Assembly: GCA_947500545.1 (NCBI GenBank)
Contig: CANMSO010000001.1
Coordinates: forward strand, 806,001 to 870,000
Origin: an uncultured Aquimarina sp.
GTDB lineage: Bacteria; Bacteroidota; Bacteroidia; Flavobacteriales; Flavobacteriaceae
Direction: 5' to 3'
Length of the DNA: 64,000 nt
The notes under the pieces: generated by a model
Seen by the model: only the letters and a program-made list of their open reading frames with translations
What the model was told of the DNA's origin: nothing
Databases searched by the model: none
Part shown: one piece after another, positions 27,107-35,184 of the stretch
Position numbering within the stretch: position 1 is the stretch's first letter
Layout of the letters: every line of letters starts with the position of its first letter
Position numbers and translations under genes: made by a program

Positions 27107-28356
27107 ATTTCTTACTAAAGGCTGCTACAGTAATTGATCCAAAGTCTCCTTTTCATAATAAAACAGTCGATATTCTTATCGAAAATGGAGTAATTACGAA
27201 TCTTGGAAATTCTATTAAAGCTCAAGGTACTGTTAAAGAAATCAAATTAGACAATCTACATGTATCACAAGGGTGGTTCGATAGCAGCGTATGCTTTGGG
27301 GAACCCGGTTATGAAGAGCGAGAAACAATTACAAATGGTCTGGATGTAGCTGCCAAAAGTGGCTTTACCGCCATTGCACTTAACCCAAATACTTTACCCA
27401 TTACAGACAATAGTGCTTCGATTGGATTTCTGAAGGGAAAAGCTCAAGATAGTGTAGTATCTCTTTACCCTATTGGTTCCCTGACCACAAAATCTGATGG
27501 AATAGATATGGCAGAGTTGTTTGATATGCAACAAGCCGGTGCTATAGCATTTGGAGATTATAAGAAAGCGATACAAAACCCTAATTTACTAAAAATAGCA
27601 CTTCTTTATACACAGAATTTTGATGGGCTTGTGCTCTCTTTTCCACAGGATAATCAAATTGCAGGAAAAGGAATGGTTAATGAAGAAGAACAGAGTACAT
27701 TGTTGGGCTTAAAAGGAATTCCTGCTTTGGCAGAAGAGTTACAGATCACCAGAGATTTATTTTTATTAGAGTATACAGGTGGAAAACTGCATATTCCAAC
27801 AATATCAACAGCGAAATCTGTTTCATTAATTAAAGAAGCTAAGAAAAAAGGATTGCAGGTGAGTTGCAGTGTAAGTACACACCACTTGACATTAACTGAT
27901 TCTGAGTTAGCAACTTTTGATTCTAATTATAAAGTAAGACCACCACTACGAACGCAAAAAGATGTGGATGCATTGGTAAAAGGGGTTAAAGATGGTACTA
28001 TTGATATGATCACGAGTGATCACCAGCCAATGGATGTAGAACATAAAAAAGTAGAGTTCGATAATGCAAAATATGGAACAATTGGTTTGGAAAATGCCTT
28101 TGGTACAATAAATAATATTTTAGGAACAGAAAAAGCAATATCCATGCTAACCAATGGCAAAACCGTTTTTGAATTAGAGAATCACACTATTGAAAAAGGA
28201 AATAAAGCAGATATAACATTATTTAATCCAAATGTAGATAGCATTTTCACTGAGGAACTTATACTTTCTAACTCTAAGAACAGTGCCTTTCTTGGAAAAC
28301 CTATAAAAGGTTATACCTACGGCATAGTAGCAAATGGTAAAATAGTACTGAAATAA
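27103..28356 (+). CDS. Dihydroorotase-like protein lacking metal ligands
   Basis: A 417-residue amidohydrolase-fold protein close to type I dihydroorotase (PyrC). The family motif D-x-H-x-H-x-R is changed: residues 60-66 read DSSVCFG, so both His are Ser62 and Cys64 and the Arg is Gly66. The HCED position reads FPQDN. The LHxAHxST position reads LHIPTIST, so that His is also lost. NPNTLPITDN, STHHLTLTD and TSDHQPMD remain recognisable. The binuclear zinc site cannot form normally, so it is probably an inactive paralogue, as with the PyrC-like subunit that scaffolds aspartate transcarbamoylase in other bacteria. It is translationally coupled to the BatA-like gene. Confidence 0.88.
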   Translation: MNFLLKAATVIDPKSPFHNKTVDILIENGVITNLGNSIKAQGTVKEIKLDNLHVSQGWFDSSVCFGEPGYEERETITNGLDVAAKSGFTAIALNPNTLPITDNSASIGFLKGKAQDSVVSLYPIGSLTTKSDGIDMAELFDMQQAGAIAFGDYKKAIQNPNLLKIALLYTQNFDGLVLSFPQDNQIAGKGMVNEEEQSTLLGLKGIPALAEELQITRDLFLLEYTGGKLHIPTISTAKSVSLIKEAKKKGLQVSCSVSTHHLTLTDSELATFDSNYKVRPPLRTQKDVDALVKGVKDGTIDMITSDHQPMDVEHKKVEFDNAKYGTIGLENAFGTINNILGTEKAISMLTNGKTVFELENHTIEKGNKADITLFNPNVDSIFTEELILSNSKNSAFLGKPIKGYTYGIVANGKIVLK

Positions 28357-28401
28357 TTGTAAGCTAATACTAAAAATAGTTAAACCAACAATACGTCAAT
28401 C

Positions 28402-28731
28402 ATGCAATCAGATTATGCCAAACAAGGTAAAACAGCAGCAGTAGTCGCATACATAACAATCATTGGGACCATTATTGCCTATTTTATGAATCAAGATAGT
28501 AAGAATATTTTTGCGAATTTTCATATACGACAAGCATTAGGAGTTAATATTTCGTTCTATATTCTAGGCGCTTTGGTAAGCATTTTTGATTCATGGGCAA
28601 TATCATCGGCGTTTTATATATTTATTCTCGTACTATGGGTTTTCGGATTAATAACGGCTATAAGAGAAGAACAAAAAACCGTACCCATTCTAGGACCATA
28701 CTTTCAGCAATGGTTTAGTTTTATAAAATAA
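28402..28731 (+). CDS. DUF4870-like small membrane protein
   Basis: A 109-residue protein with three membrane helices at about residues 11-31, 48-66 and 72-92. The phrase FANFHIRQALGVNI, where a charged turn follows the first helix, is characteristic of DUF4870 (compare FHARQAL in that family). Function is unknown. It lies 45 bp after the dihydroorotase-like gene and 11 bp before an esterase gene, so it is probably part of the same four-gene transcript. Confidence 0.8.
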   Translation: MQSDYAKQGKTAAVVAYITIIGTIIAYFMNQDSKNIFANFHIRQALGVNISFYILGALVSIFDSWAISSAFYIFILVLWVFGLITAIREEQKTVPILGPYFQQWFSFIK

Positions 28732-28742
28732 TTACAAAATAT

Positions 28743-29402
28743 ATGCAATCAAAATCACTATCCCTATATCATATCATTAAAGAACCTACAATTAAAAAAG
28801 ATAAAACCCCCGTTTTATTTATGTTTCATGGTTACGGAAGTGATGAAAATGATCTTTTCTCTTTTGCAGCAGAATTACCAGAAGAATTATGTATTATTTC
28901 TGTAAGAGCGCCCTACCCTATGCAGCCCCACGGTAATGCATGGTATGCTATATATTTTGATGCAGCTCAAGGTAAATTTAGTGATGATAAACAAGCTATT
29001 GAATCTCGTGATAAAATAGCAAATTTTATTGATGAGGCGATACAAGCTTATGATTTGGATGCTAAAAACGTTACCTTATTAGGATTTAGTCAAGGAACGA
29101 TTTTAAGCTATTCTGTGGCGCTGTCCTACCCAGAAAAAGTAAATAATGTTATCGCATTAAGTGGATATATAAATGACGATATTCTGAAAGAAGGATATGA
29201 AAATAATGATTTTTCACATCTTAATATTTACTGTTCTCATGGTAGTGTGGATCAAGTTATTCCAGTAGATTGGGCAAGGAAAGCTCCTAGTAAACTTGCA
29301 GAATTAGGTATTAAAACGGCATTAAATGAATTCCCGGTTGGTCATGGTGTTCTCCCTCAAAATTTTTATCAGTTTAAGGATTGGTTAGGTCAACGAATTT
29401 AA
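28743..29402 (+). CDS. Phospholipase/carboxylesterase-family hydrolase
   Basis: A 219-residue alpha/beta hydrolase of the acyl-protein thioesterase-like group. The catalytic Ser is in LLGFSQGTILSY near residue 118, Asp is in HGSVDQVIPVDW and His is in FPVGHGVLPQ near residue 200. MFHGYGSDENDLFSFA near residue 28 forms the oxyanion region. No signal peptide is present, so it should be cytoplasmic. It ends the BatA-like / dihydroorotase-like / DUF4870-like run, each gene separated by 45 bp or less. The physiological ester is unknown. Confidence 0.88.
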   Translation: MQSKSLSLYHIIKEPTIKKDKTPVLFMFHGYGSDENDLFSFAAELPEELCIISVRAPYPMQPHGNAWYAIYFDAAQGKFSDDKQAIESRDKIANFIDEAIQAYDLDAKNVTLLGFSQGTILSYSVALSYPEKVNNVIALSGYINDDILKEGYENNDFSHLNIYCSHGSVDQVIPVDWARKAPSKLAELGIKTALNEFPVGHGVLPQNFYQFKDWLGQRI

Positions 29403-29540
29403 AAAATTTACTGATTTACCATCGTTCTAAAAAGGTTATTAATCAACTCATAAATAACTGATTGTTAACACTTTACATGTTGTTTTTTTGTAGTAATTGA
29501 AGTATATTTAGGTTATTAACACAAACTTAAATATAGTATC

Positions 29541-30365
29541 ATGAAAAAAATCAATTCATTAGTAGCACTCACTCTTTTGTTGAGTGTTTTTTTTGTTGCT
29601 TGCGAGCAAGAAGAAGAAACGATTGTTAAACAAGAAGTATCAACTGACGTTCTGATAGCTCTTGAAGATGCAGGATTTAATGTTACGGATCAGCCTCCAA
29701 TAAAATTTGAAGAAAGTTACATTGTAGAAGGTGATATTTTGCTGACGTATAAGCAAATATTGAACTTGGCTAAAACTGATGGCATTTCTATTAATTCTAA
29801 ACAATACAGCACGAATAATTTGGTTAACACGAACGGCAACAGAAACATAACCGTATTTGTAAGTTCATCGTTCAATTCTGCCACTTCTGCAGGGATCGAT
29901 TTGGCAATTCAGCGCTACAATGCAGAAAATCTAGAAATAACTTTTCAAAGAGTCAATTCTTCAAATAATGCAGATATTGTAATAACCCGATTGAACTTTT
30001 TCTTAGAATTTTTTGGTGTTCTTGGATCTGCAGGGTTTCCAACAGCCGGTGGTGATCCTTTTAGCCAAATTTCATTAAACGGTAGACTCACCAGACTTGG
30101 TTTTGATACCGGGGGCATAGCTACCATTGTTTCTCATGAGATGGGACATTGTATTGGTTTTAGGCATACTGATTTTTTTGATAGAAGTATTTCCTGCGGT
30201 GGTTCAACTAATAACGAAGGTGATGGCGGAGTTGGTGCTAACTTGATCCCAGGAACACCATCTGGGGCAACACTGGAAGATGGTTCTTGGATGCTAGCAT
30301 GTTCTGACGGAGGCGATAGGCCTTTCAATACAGATGATAAGACTGCGCTTGATTTTCTATATTGA
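29541..30365 (+). CDS. M57-type HExxH metalloprotease lipoprotein
   Basis: A 274-residue lipoprotein with a signal ending at FFVACEQEE (Cys at about residue 21). The metallopeptidase site is SHEMGHCIGFRHTD, with zinc ligands His199, His203 and His209 and catalytic Glu200, in the extended HExxHxxxxxH form. It fits family M57 (dual-action HEIGH peptidase), common as secreted proteases in Bacteroidota. A cysteine-rich loop with SCGGSTNNEG follows. Substrate and activation are unknown. The gene stands alone, ending just before a large convergent terminator. The nearby LytS/LytTR pair on the opposite strand has no visible link to it. Confidence 0.88.
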   Translation: MKKINSLVALTLLLSVFFVACEQEEETIVKQEVSTDVLIALEDAGFNVTDQPPIKFEESYIVEGDILLTYKQILNLAKTDGISINSKQYSTNNLVNTNGNRNITVFVSSSFNSATSAGIDLAIQRYNAENLEITFQRVNSSNNADIVITRLNFFLEFFGVLGSAGFPTAGGDPFSQISLNGRLTRLGFDTGGIATIVSHEMGHCIGFRHTDFFDRSISCGGSTNNEGDGGVGANLIPGTPSGATLEDGSWMLACSDGGDRPFNTDDKTALDFLY

Positions 30366-30389
30366 TTATACCTAGTATTTGTCAAAAAT

Positions 30390-30428
30390 ATTATCGCGTC
30401 CTTTTATGCTATGAGAGGACGCGATAAT
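30390..30428. terminator. Hairpin terminator between convergent genes
   Basis: A 12-bp stem (30390-30401 with 30417-30428) of GC-containing sequence with a 15-base loop, between the M57 gene and the leftward LytTR gene. Its flanks are T-rich on the minus strand, so it may stop both transcripts. The loop is large. Confidence 0.6.
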
Positions 30429-30543
30429 TAAATTGATAAAATTATTTGGTACGATGGATAGCCAATGTTTATGACACAATCTTCAGCAATTATTTTGGGA
30501 ATGCAATGCTTAATACCATTATTTTTTTGAATAATAGCCTCTC

Positions 30544-31293
30544 TTATCGAATTAACTTTTTGGCAAGCAAATCTCTTACAATCTCTTTATAGGACCGACC
30601 AATCGGAAATACCCCTTTTTCATTTGTTACACTGTTAGTATCAAATCGTTTTACAAGGTTCATATTAATAATATAGGACCTATGAATGCGTATAAAATCG
30701 TTAGGGTTTAATTTAACTTCAAATTCTGAAATAGGCATAAGACTGATATGAGTGCCTTTTGTTGTTACAATTTTTATGTGGTTTTTGATAGCTTCTATAT
30801 GCAAAATTGTGGAAAAATCTATTTTCAGAAAAGCTCTCTCGGATTTAACAAAAATATGATCCAATTTTTCATGCTCATCAGAATGGCTGAAAACCTCACT
30901 TTTTCCCGTATCCAAGTGGTCTACATTCGTGCTAAGTAATCTTTTTAAACGACTAATCGTTTGCAAGAATCGATTTAGACCTATAGGTTTTAATAAATAA
31001 TCTACTACCTCTAACTGAAACCCTTCTAACGCATACTCCCTATGTGCTGTTGTAAGTACAGTTAAAGGCCGTTTCTTTAACATTTTCAACATAGAAAGTC
31101 CCGTCATTTTAGGCATTTGTATATCTAGGAACATCACATCCACTTCTAGATCATCTAGCACCAAAAACGCCTCTACAGCACTATGAAATACACCTACAAT
31201 TTTAAAATCAAGTACATTTTCTAAGTGCGTAGCGATAACCTTTGTTGCCATCTCTTCATCATCGATAATAATACATTTGATCATTTTGTTCAT
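30544..31293 (-). CDS. LytTR-type response regulator
   Basis: A 249-residue two-component regulator. The receiver domain covers about residues 4-120, with the phosphorylated Asp57 in FLDIQMPKMTG and the acidic pair in IIDDEE. A linker leads to a LytTR DNA-binding domain at about 145-245, with FIRIHRSYIINMNLVKRF and FPIGRSYKE. It is the partner of the histidine kinase encoded three bases upstream. Such pairs control envelope, exopolysaccharide or peptide-transport genes in other bacteria, but the target here is unknown. An alternative ATG at codon 4 is possible. Confidence 0.93.
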   Translation of the reverse strand: MNKMIKCIIIDDEEMATKVIATHLENVLDFKIVGVFHSAVEAFLVLDDLEVDVMFLDIQMPKMTGLSMLKMLKKRPLTVLTTAHREYALEGFQLEVVDYLLKPIGLNRFLQTISRLKRLLSTNVDHLDTGKSEVFSHSDEHEKLDHIFVKSERAFLKIDFSTILHIEAIKNHIKIVTTKGTHISLMPISEFEVKLNPNDFIRIHRSYIINMNLVKRFDTNSVTNEKGVFPIGRSYKEIVRDLLAKKLIR

Positions 31294-31296
31294 ATA

Positions 31297-32346
31297 TTAC
31301 CTTGATAGGTCTATTGTCAAATTTACTGTAAACATGTCATTTTTTTCAATGTCAAGTTGATATTTTTCAGAATAGATCAATGCCAATCTTTTTGTAATAT
31401 TTTTTAAACCAATACCAGATTGAACGCTTTTATCTATTTCAGAATCATTAAATGAATTTTTAATAGCAAAATGTAATACATTATTAATCATCTCTATTTT
31501 TAAATCAATAATAGACTTCCCATCTTCTTTTGCAGGTCCATGTTTAAAGGCATTTTCTACAAAAGGCAAAAGGATTAATGGGGATATATATGCATCAAAA
31601 GGCATTATGGATTTTTCATAGTTAAAATCTAGCTTTCGGTCGTACCGCATTCGTTCAAGTTCAATGAAATTTTCTAAATTATCTATTTCTGATACTAGCG
31701 AAATTAGTTCTACATCACTATCATACAATAAATAGCCAAGCATTTCTGAAAGCTTAACAATAGATTCTCCCGCATTCTTATTATTAGACAATACCATACC
31801 ATAGATGTTATTAAGGGTATTGAAAAGAAAATGTGGTTGTACCTGATTCTTTAGGTATCTTAATTCTGCTTCTATCTTTTCCTGCAATAAGGTCTGATTG
31901 CGTTCACGTTCCTGTATAAAGTTTTGAAAAAACTTTATACTTAATACCAAAGAAGTAATATATAGTAGTTCTATACCTTTAAAAATAAAACTTGCATGTT
32001 CTGTATAATACTCTGTTTTGCCTAAAATTGTAGGGAGTATCATTTCATAATATAACATTAACAATAACCAACCAAAAACGGCTACAGTTATTACGGTTGT
32101 AACAGTGAATTCAAAATATCTCTTTTTATACAGATATTTAGGCATCAAAACATATGCAATCACATAGGCGCATCCCATTTTAATAGGAAGAACTAATAAT
32201 TCATGGCTTATACACTGCCAGAGTGTTCTACTATATACCGTAAAATAGTTAGTTAATATGTAAAAAGCACTCCAAATACTCCAGTAAAGAACATGCCGGC
32301 TAATTCTCTGTATTGTCCAGGCGTTGTATGTTTTTAACAACTTCAT
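31297..32346 (-). CDS. LytS-type sensor histidine kinase
   Basis: A 349-residue membrane kinase. Four membrane helices occupy about residues 15-140 without a large extracytoplasmic sensor domain. A short coiled stretch of about 20 residues (IQERERNQTLLQEKIEAEL) leads into the His_kinase domain of the PF06580 type, with the phospho-acceptor His in QVQPHFLFNTLNNIYG. The ATPase region has an N-box PFVENAFKHGP and a G-box SGIGLKNI. Signal and ligand are unknown. It is the upstream member of a two-gene unit with the LytTR regulator, three bases apart. Confidence 0.92.
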   Translation of the reverse strand: MKLLKTYNAWTIQRISRHVLYWSIWSAFYILTNYFTVYSRTLWQCISHELLVLPIKMGCAYVIAYVLMPKYLYKKRYFEFTVTTVITVAVFGWLLLMLYYEMILPTILGKTEYYTEHASFIFKGIELLYITSLVLSIKFFQNFIQERERNQTLLQEKIEAELRYLKNQVQPHFLFNTLNNIYGMVLSNNKNAGESIVKLSEMLGYLLYDSDVELISLVSEIDNLENFIELERMRYDRKLDFNYEKSIMPFDAYISPLILLPFVENAFKHGPAKEDGKSIIDLKIEMINNVLHFAIKNSFNDSEIDKSVQSGIGLKNITKRLALIYSEKYQLDIEKNDMFTVNLTIDLSR

Positions 32347-32593
32347 ACTACTATATTACGACTAATTACAATTAACAACTCTAAAGAGCAAGGTTTTCAT
32401 GACCAATCATTAAAAATAAAGGACGAATCACCTGTTACATTTTAAAACAACACTAATCCTAATATACATGTAATTCATCCATTTTTATGTAGTTTTTAGG
32501 TTATCTGTACTGCAAATGGCCTCGCCTATCCTATTCTCAAAATTAACATCTGTTATTACTATACATTTATGATATAAACAAAAATTATTCATC

Positions 32594-33172
32594 ATGAAAA
32601 AGTATCAAATTGTAGTAATAGCAGTGTTATTAAGTACGTTCAGTTTTGCAAGTGACGGCTTCAAAAGTGTTGTATTATTATCCTCAGAAAACAAAAATGT
32701 GGTATTAGCCTTTAATGGTTTTGAAAATATTGAGACTTCCATTATGATCAATGATCAATTCGAAACCGTTCTATTTCAGGAAACAAAGAAAAGTCCAAAA
32801 TTATTACCTACTCAGTTCTCTTTAAATGAACTAAAGGGAAATATTTTTATGGTTCGCATCGAAAATAAATACAAGGTAATAGAAGTTATATATAAATTTG
32901 ATAATAATAAAGCTATCATAGAAGAACAACCTATTGAAGTTTTCAAACCCATTTTTTATCAAAAAGAAGGTGAAGTATTAATCTATCTCTTAAACCCTTT
33001 AGAAAAAAAAGTAATAATTGATATTCTGGATGAAGATGGGAATGAGTTAGTACCTACGATGGTATCAACAAAACTTGTAATCCAAAAAACACTGGATTTC
33101 TCTGAATATAGATCAAAAGCAATGATTAAAATTAAGAATGGTAAGTACTTTATAAAAAAAGTTACTTATTAA
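32594..33172 (+). CDS. Secreted protein of unknown function
   Basis: A 192-residue protein with a signal peptide ending near FSFAS at residue 20. The rest is soluble, with many beta strands and no Cys in the mature part. Residues about 100-185 look like a C-terminal beta-sandwich, with IYLLNPLEKKVIIDILDEDG followed by basic strands, rather like a T9SS-associated or DUF3244-type domain. I do not recognise it as a named family. It lies alone, divergent from the LytS/LytTR operon by 247 bp, so the pair could regulate it. Confidence 0.68.
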   Translation: MKKYQIVVIAVLLSTFSFASDGFKSVVLLSSENKNVVLAFNGFENIETSIMINDQFETVLFQETKKSPKLLPTQFSLNELKGNIFMVRIENKYKVIEVIYKFDNNKAIIEEQPIEVFKPIFYQKEGEVLIYLLNPLEKKVIIDILDEDGNELVPTMVSTKLVIQKTLDFSEYRSKAMIKIKNGKYFIKKVTY

Positions 33173-33178
33173 AAAAAC

Positions 33179-33208
33179 CTCCGTGTTCTAATATAATAGA
33201 ACACGGAG
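33179..33208. terminator. Hairpin terminator between convergent genes
   Basis: A 12-bp perfect stem (33179-33190 with 33197-33208) with loop ATATAA. Seven A residues on the left read as a T-run on the minus strand, so it is best placed to stop the leftward gene at 33267-34049. The rightward gene ends only six bases before it and may use it too. Confidence 0.8.
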
Positions 33209-33266
33209 AGTATATATTAAATCTTATAGATCAAGAATAAGAAGCTCTCAATCAGTTTGGATTACT

Positions 33267-34049
33267 TTACCCTACTGGACTATACTCTTTTAAGATTGGT
33301 TTAATTTTTTGTTCAAATATTCTACTTGTAAACCTGGTAATATCAATTTTTGTTTTTCTTTTAACAACAATAATTAAATTGATAAAATCAATAGGTACGA
33401 TTGACAACATACCTTTATCACATTCGTCTGCACTAATTTTGGAAGTGAAATATTTGATATATTTATTTGTACTTTCAACAACAGAAATATGTTTTTTCAC
33501 CTTCTCTACTTCAGTAATAGTAAAAGGAACTCCGATAACATCGTCTACAACTTGATTCATATGAAACATATCTAGTATTCTATTTTTTACCCCCAACATA
33601 TCATCTGAATATTCAAGAATAGGACTAGGATAACTGTACTTCCAGTATTTACAGGTGGCAGAGTATACAATCGGATTCATTGTAATTCCTACCATAAATA
33701 CATTTTTGAATACATTCTGGAGCTTGGCTTTAATCATAGTTTTCATGATTAATCCTTTTGGAAAATAAGAACTCCCTCTTTCTTCTTCAATTATTCCCAA
33801 CCCAAGACGTATGTATAGGTCCTTTTTGTTTTGCGGATTTGGACAAAACATAAAATAAGCCATACCAATATCTTTTCCTTTCTTCTTCATTATGTAAACA
33901 TCCATTTTCTCGTATTTCGAAAACAAATTTCGAAAATCAGTAAGAGGAACTTGATCACTTATCGAAGCTATAAACAGATTATAAAATCTAGTTTCGAATT
34001 GAGAATTTTCTTTAATCTCTACAATTTTGTGGTGTTCTAACTTTGTCAT
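33267..34049 (-). CDS. Unknown protein with possible GNAT-like fold
   Basis: A 260-residue cytoplasmic protein with no signal peptide. The order of blocks is YIMKKKGKDIGMAYFMF, LGLGIIEEERGSSYFPKG, then KNVFMVGITMNPIVYSATCKYW. This is reminiscent of GNAT acetyltransferases, where a beta-bulge strand is followed by a Gly-rich loop and a strand with aromatic residues. The acetyl-CoA signature Q/RxxGxG/A is not clear, so the fold is only a suggestion. Residues 180-260 are a basic, hydrophobic region with no recognised domain. It is flanked by long non-coding DNA and has no obvious partner. Confidence 0.62.
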   Translation of the reverse strand: MTKLEHHKIVEIKENSQFETRFYNLFIASISDQVPLTDFRNLFSKYEKMDVYIMKKKGKDIGMAYFMFCPNPQNKKDLYIRLGLGIIEEERGSSYFPKGLIMKTMIKAKLQNVFKNVFMVGITMNPIVYSATCKYWKYSYPSPILEYSDDMLGVKNRILDMFHMNQVVDDVIGVPFTITEVEKVKKHISVVESTNKYIKYFTSKISADECDKGMLSIVPIDFINLIIVVKRKTKIDITRFTSRIFEQKIKPILKEYSPVG

Positions 34050-34585
34050 CTTTCAGGTTTATTTTGGAGATTATTGGCTATTCAAAATAGTAGTAAGTAG
34101 TCCTACAACTATGTATACAAATGTAGCTGTTTTCCGTCCTGAAAAAGGGAAGCTACACCACTAAATGACATGTCAGTATTTTGTTAATTTTGTTAACATA
34201 ATAAACTATCAATCAGCAGTATAAACAAGAGAAAAAAGAAGAAAATATGGTTTTAACGTATGAATTTTGTTGGATTTACATGTGCTGTAATTGAAGTTAA
34301 AAACGATAACAAAAAGACAACAAACTAACACTATTTTAGTTAACAATTTGTTAATTTAATAATTTGAGAGTTATGTTTTTAAAGATTTAATTTTGTCAAG
34401 TTTAAACTGTTAAAACATTCCTTAAAATGTAGAAAAACTCCACAAAATACAAGTATAAAAAAATTCCTAAAACGAGTATCAAGTCAAAATTTGTTAGACA
34501 ATATCCAAAATATGAATGCATGACATCAAGCAAGATGCCAGATTCTTTTAAAGAATAATTTCAAGGAATAAATAAGAGATGTTAA
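34050..34585. other. 536-bp intergenic region without a gene
   Basis: The AT content is high and no credible gene was found. A 15-codon frame near 34247 is probably chance. A sequence at 34118-34125 reads TACATTTG on the minus strand, matching the -7 consensus, about 70 bp upstream of the leftward unknown gene, so part of the region may be its promoter and leader. The remainder has repeated T/A runs but no strong hairpin was seen. Confidence 0.45.
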
Positions 34586-35176
34586 TTATCTATACTTATC
34601 ATTTAGTCCAACACCATCCAAAATCATAGGAATAATCTTTTCTAGACGGGATAAGCGGGTAGTCTCTCTTTTAGCGGTAGTAATATACTCTATGTATTCT
34701 TTCCGTTTAAAGGGTGTCAATCCTTCCAAAGATTCTTTTAGATGATCATTAGACTGCAGTGCATTCTTTAACTCTAAAGGAACTTCTACATCCTTAGATT
34801 TCTCAGGTTTAATCTCTTTCCCGTCTTTTTGATTTTGAATAGCCTCATTTATATATTGAAGCACAAGAGTTTTATCAATTTCATCTACCGAGTTAAACCT
34901 CCATTGTCGTAAACCTTTAGTTTTACCCTCTTGAGCATTAATGAGTTTCTTGTGATTATCCTTAAGAAATACTCCTTGATAAAACCAAATACCTACATAG
35001 GACTTAAAAGCTCCTATACCAACAACATTTTTTTCATTTATGGTGTATACAGGAACTCCCCATTTTACAGTCTCTTTAAAATCGGTAGAAAGCATAATAG
35101 ATCTTAGCTTTTCTAATGCTTCCTTCCACTCCCCTTTTTTGGATATAAATTCTTCTACGGATTTGTTTTTTTCCAT
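34586..35176 (-). CDS. DUF1801 / YdeI-like protein
   Basis: A 196-residue cytoplasmic protein. Residues about 1-115 form a DUF1801 domain, with VKWGVPVYTI and ALEKLRSIM as typical blocks and GIWFYQGVF mid-domain. Residues about 130-196 form a YdeI/OmpD-associated helical tail containing LTPFKRKEYIEYITTAKRETTRLSRLEKI. DUF1801 resembles the frataxin-like or ferredoxin-fold group, with unknown function. It is eight bases downstream of the GH31 gene on the same strand and is probably co-transcribed, although the biochemical link is unclear. Confidence 0.85.
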   Translation of the reverse strand: MEKNKSVEEFISKKGEWKEALEKLRSIMLSTDFKETVKWGVPVYTINEKNVVGIGAFKSYVGIWFYQGVFLKDNHKKLINAQEGKTKGLRQWRFNSVDEIDKTLVLQYINEAIQNQKDGKEIKPEKSKDVEVPLELKNALQSNDHLKESLEGLTPFKRKEYIEYITTAKRETTRLSRLEKIIPMILDGVGLNDKYR

Positions 35177-35184
35177 AGTCTAAT

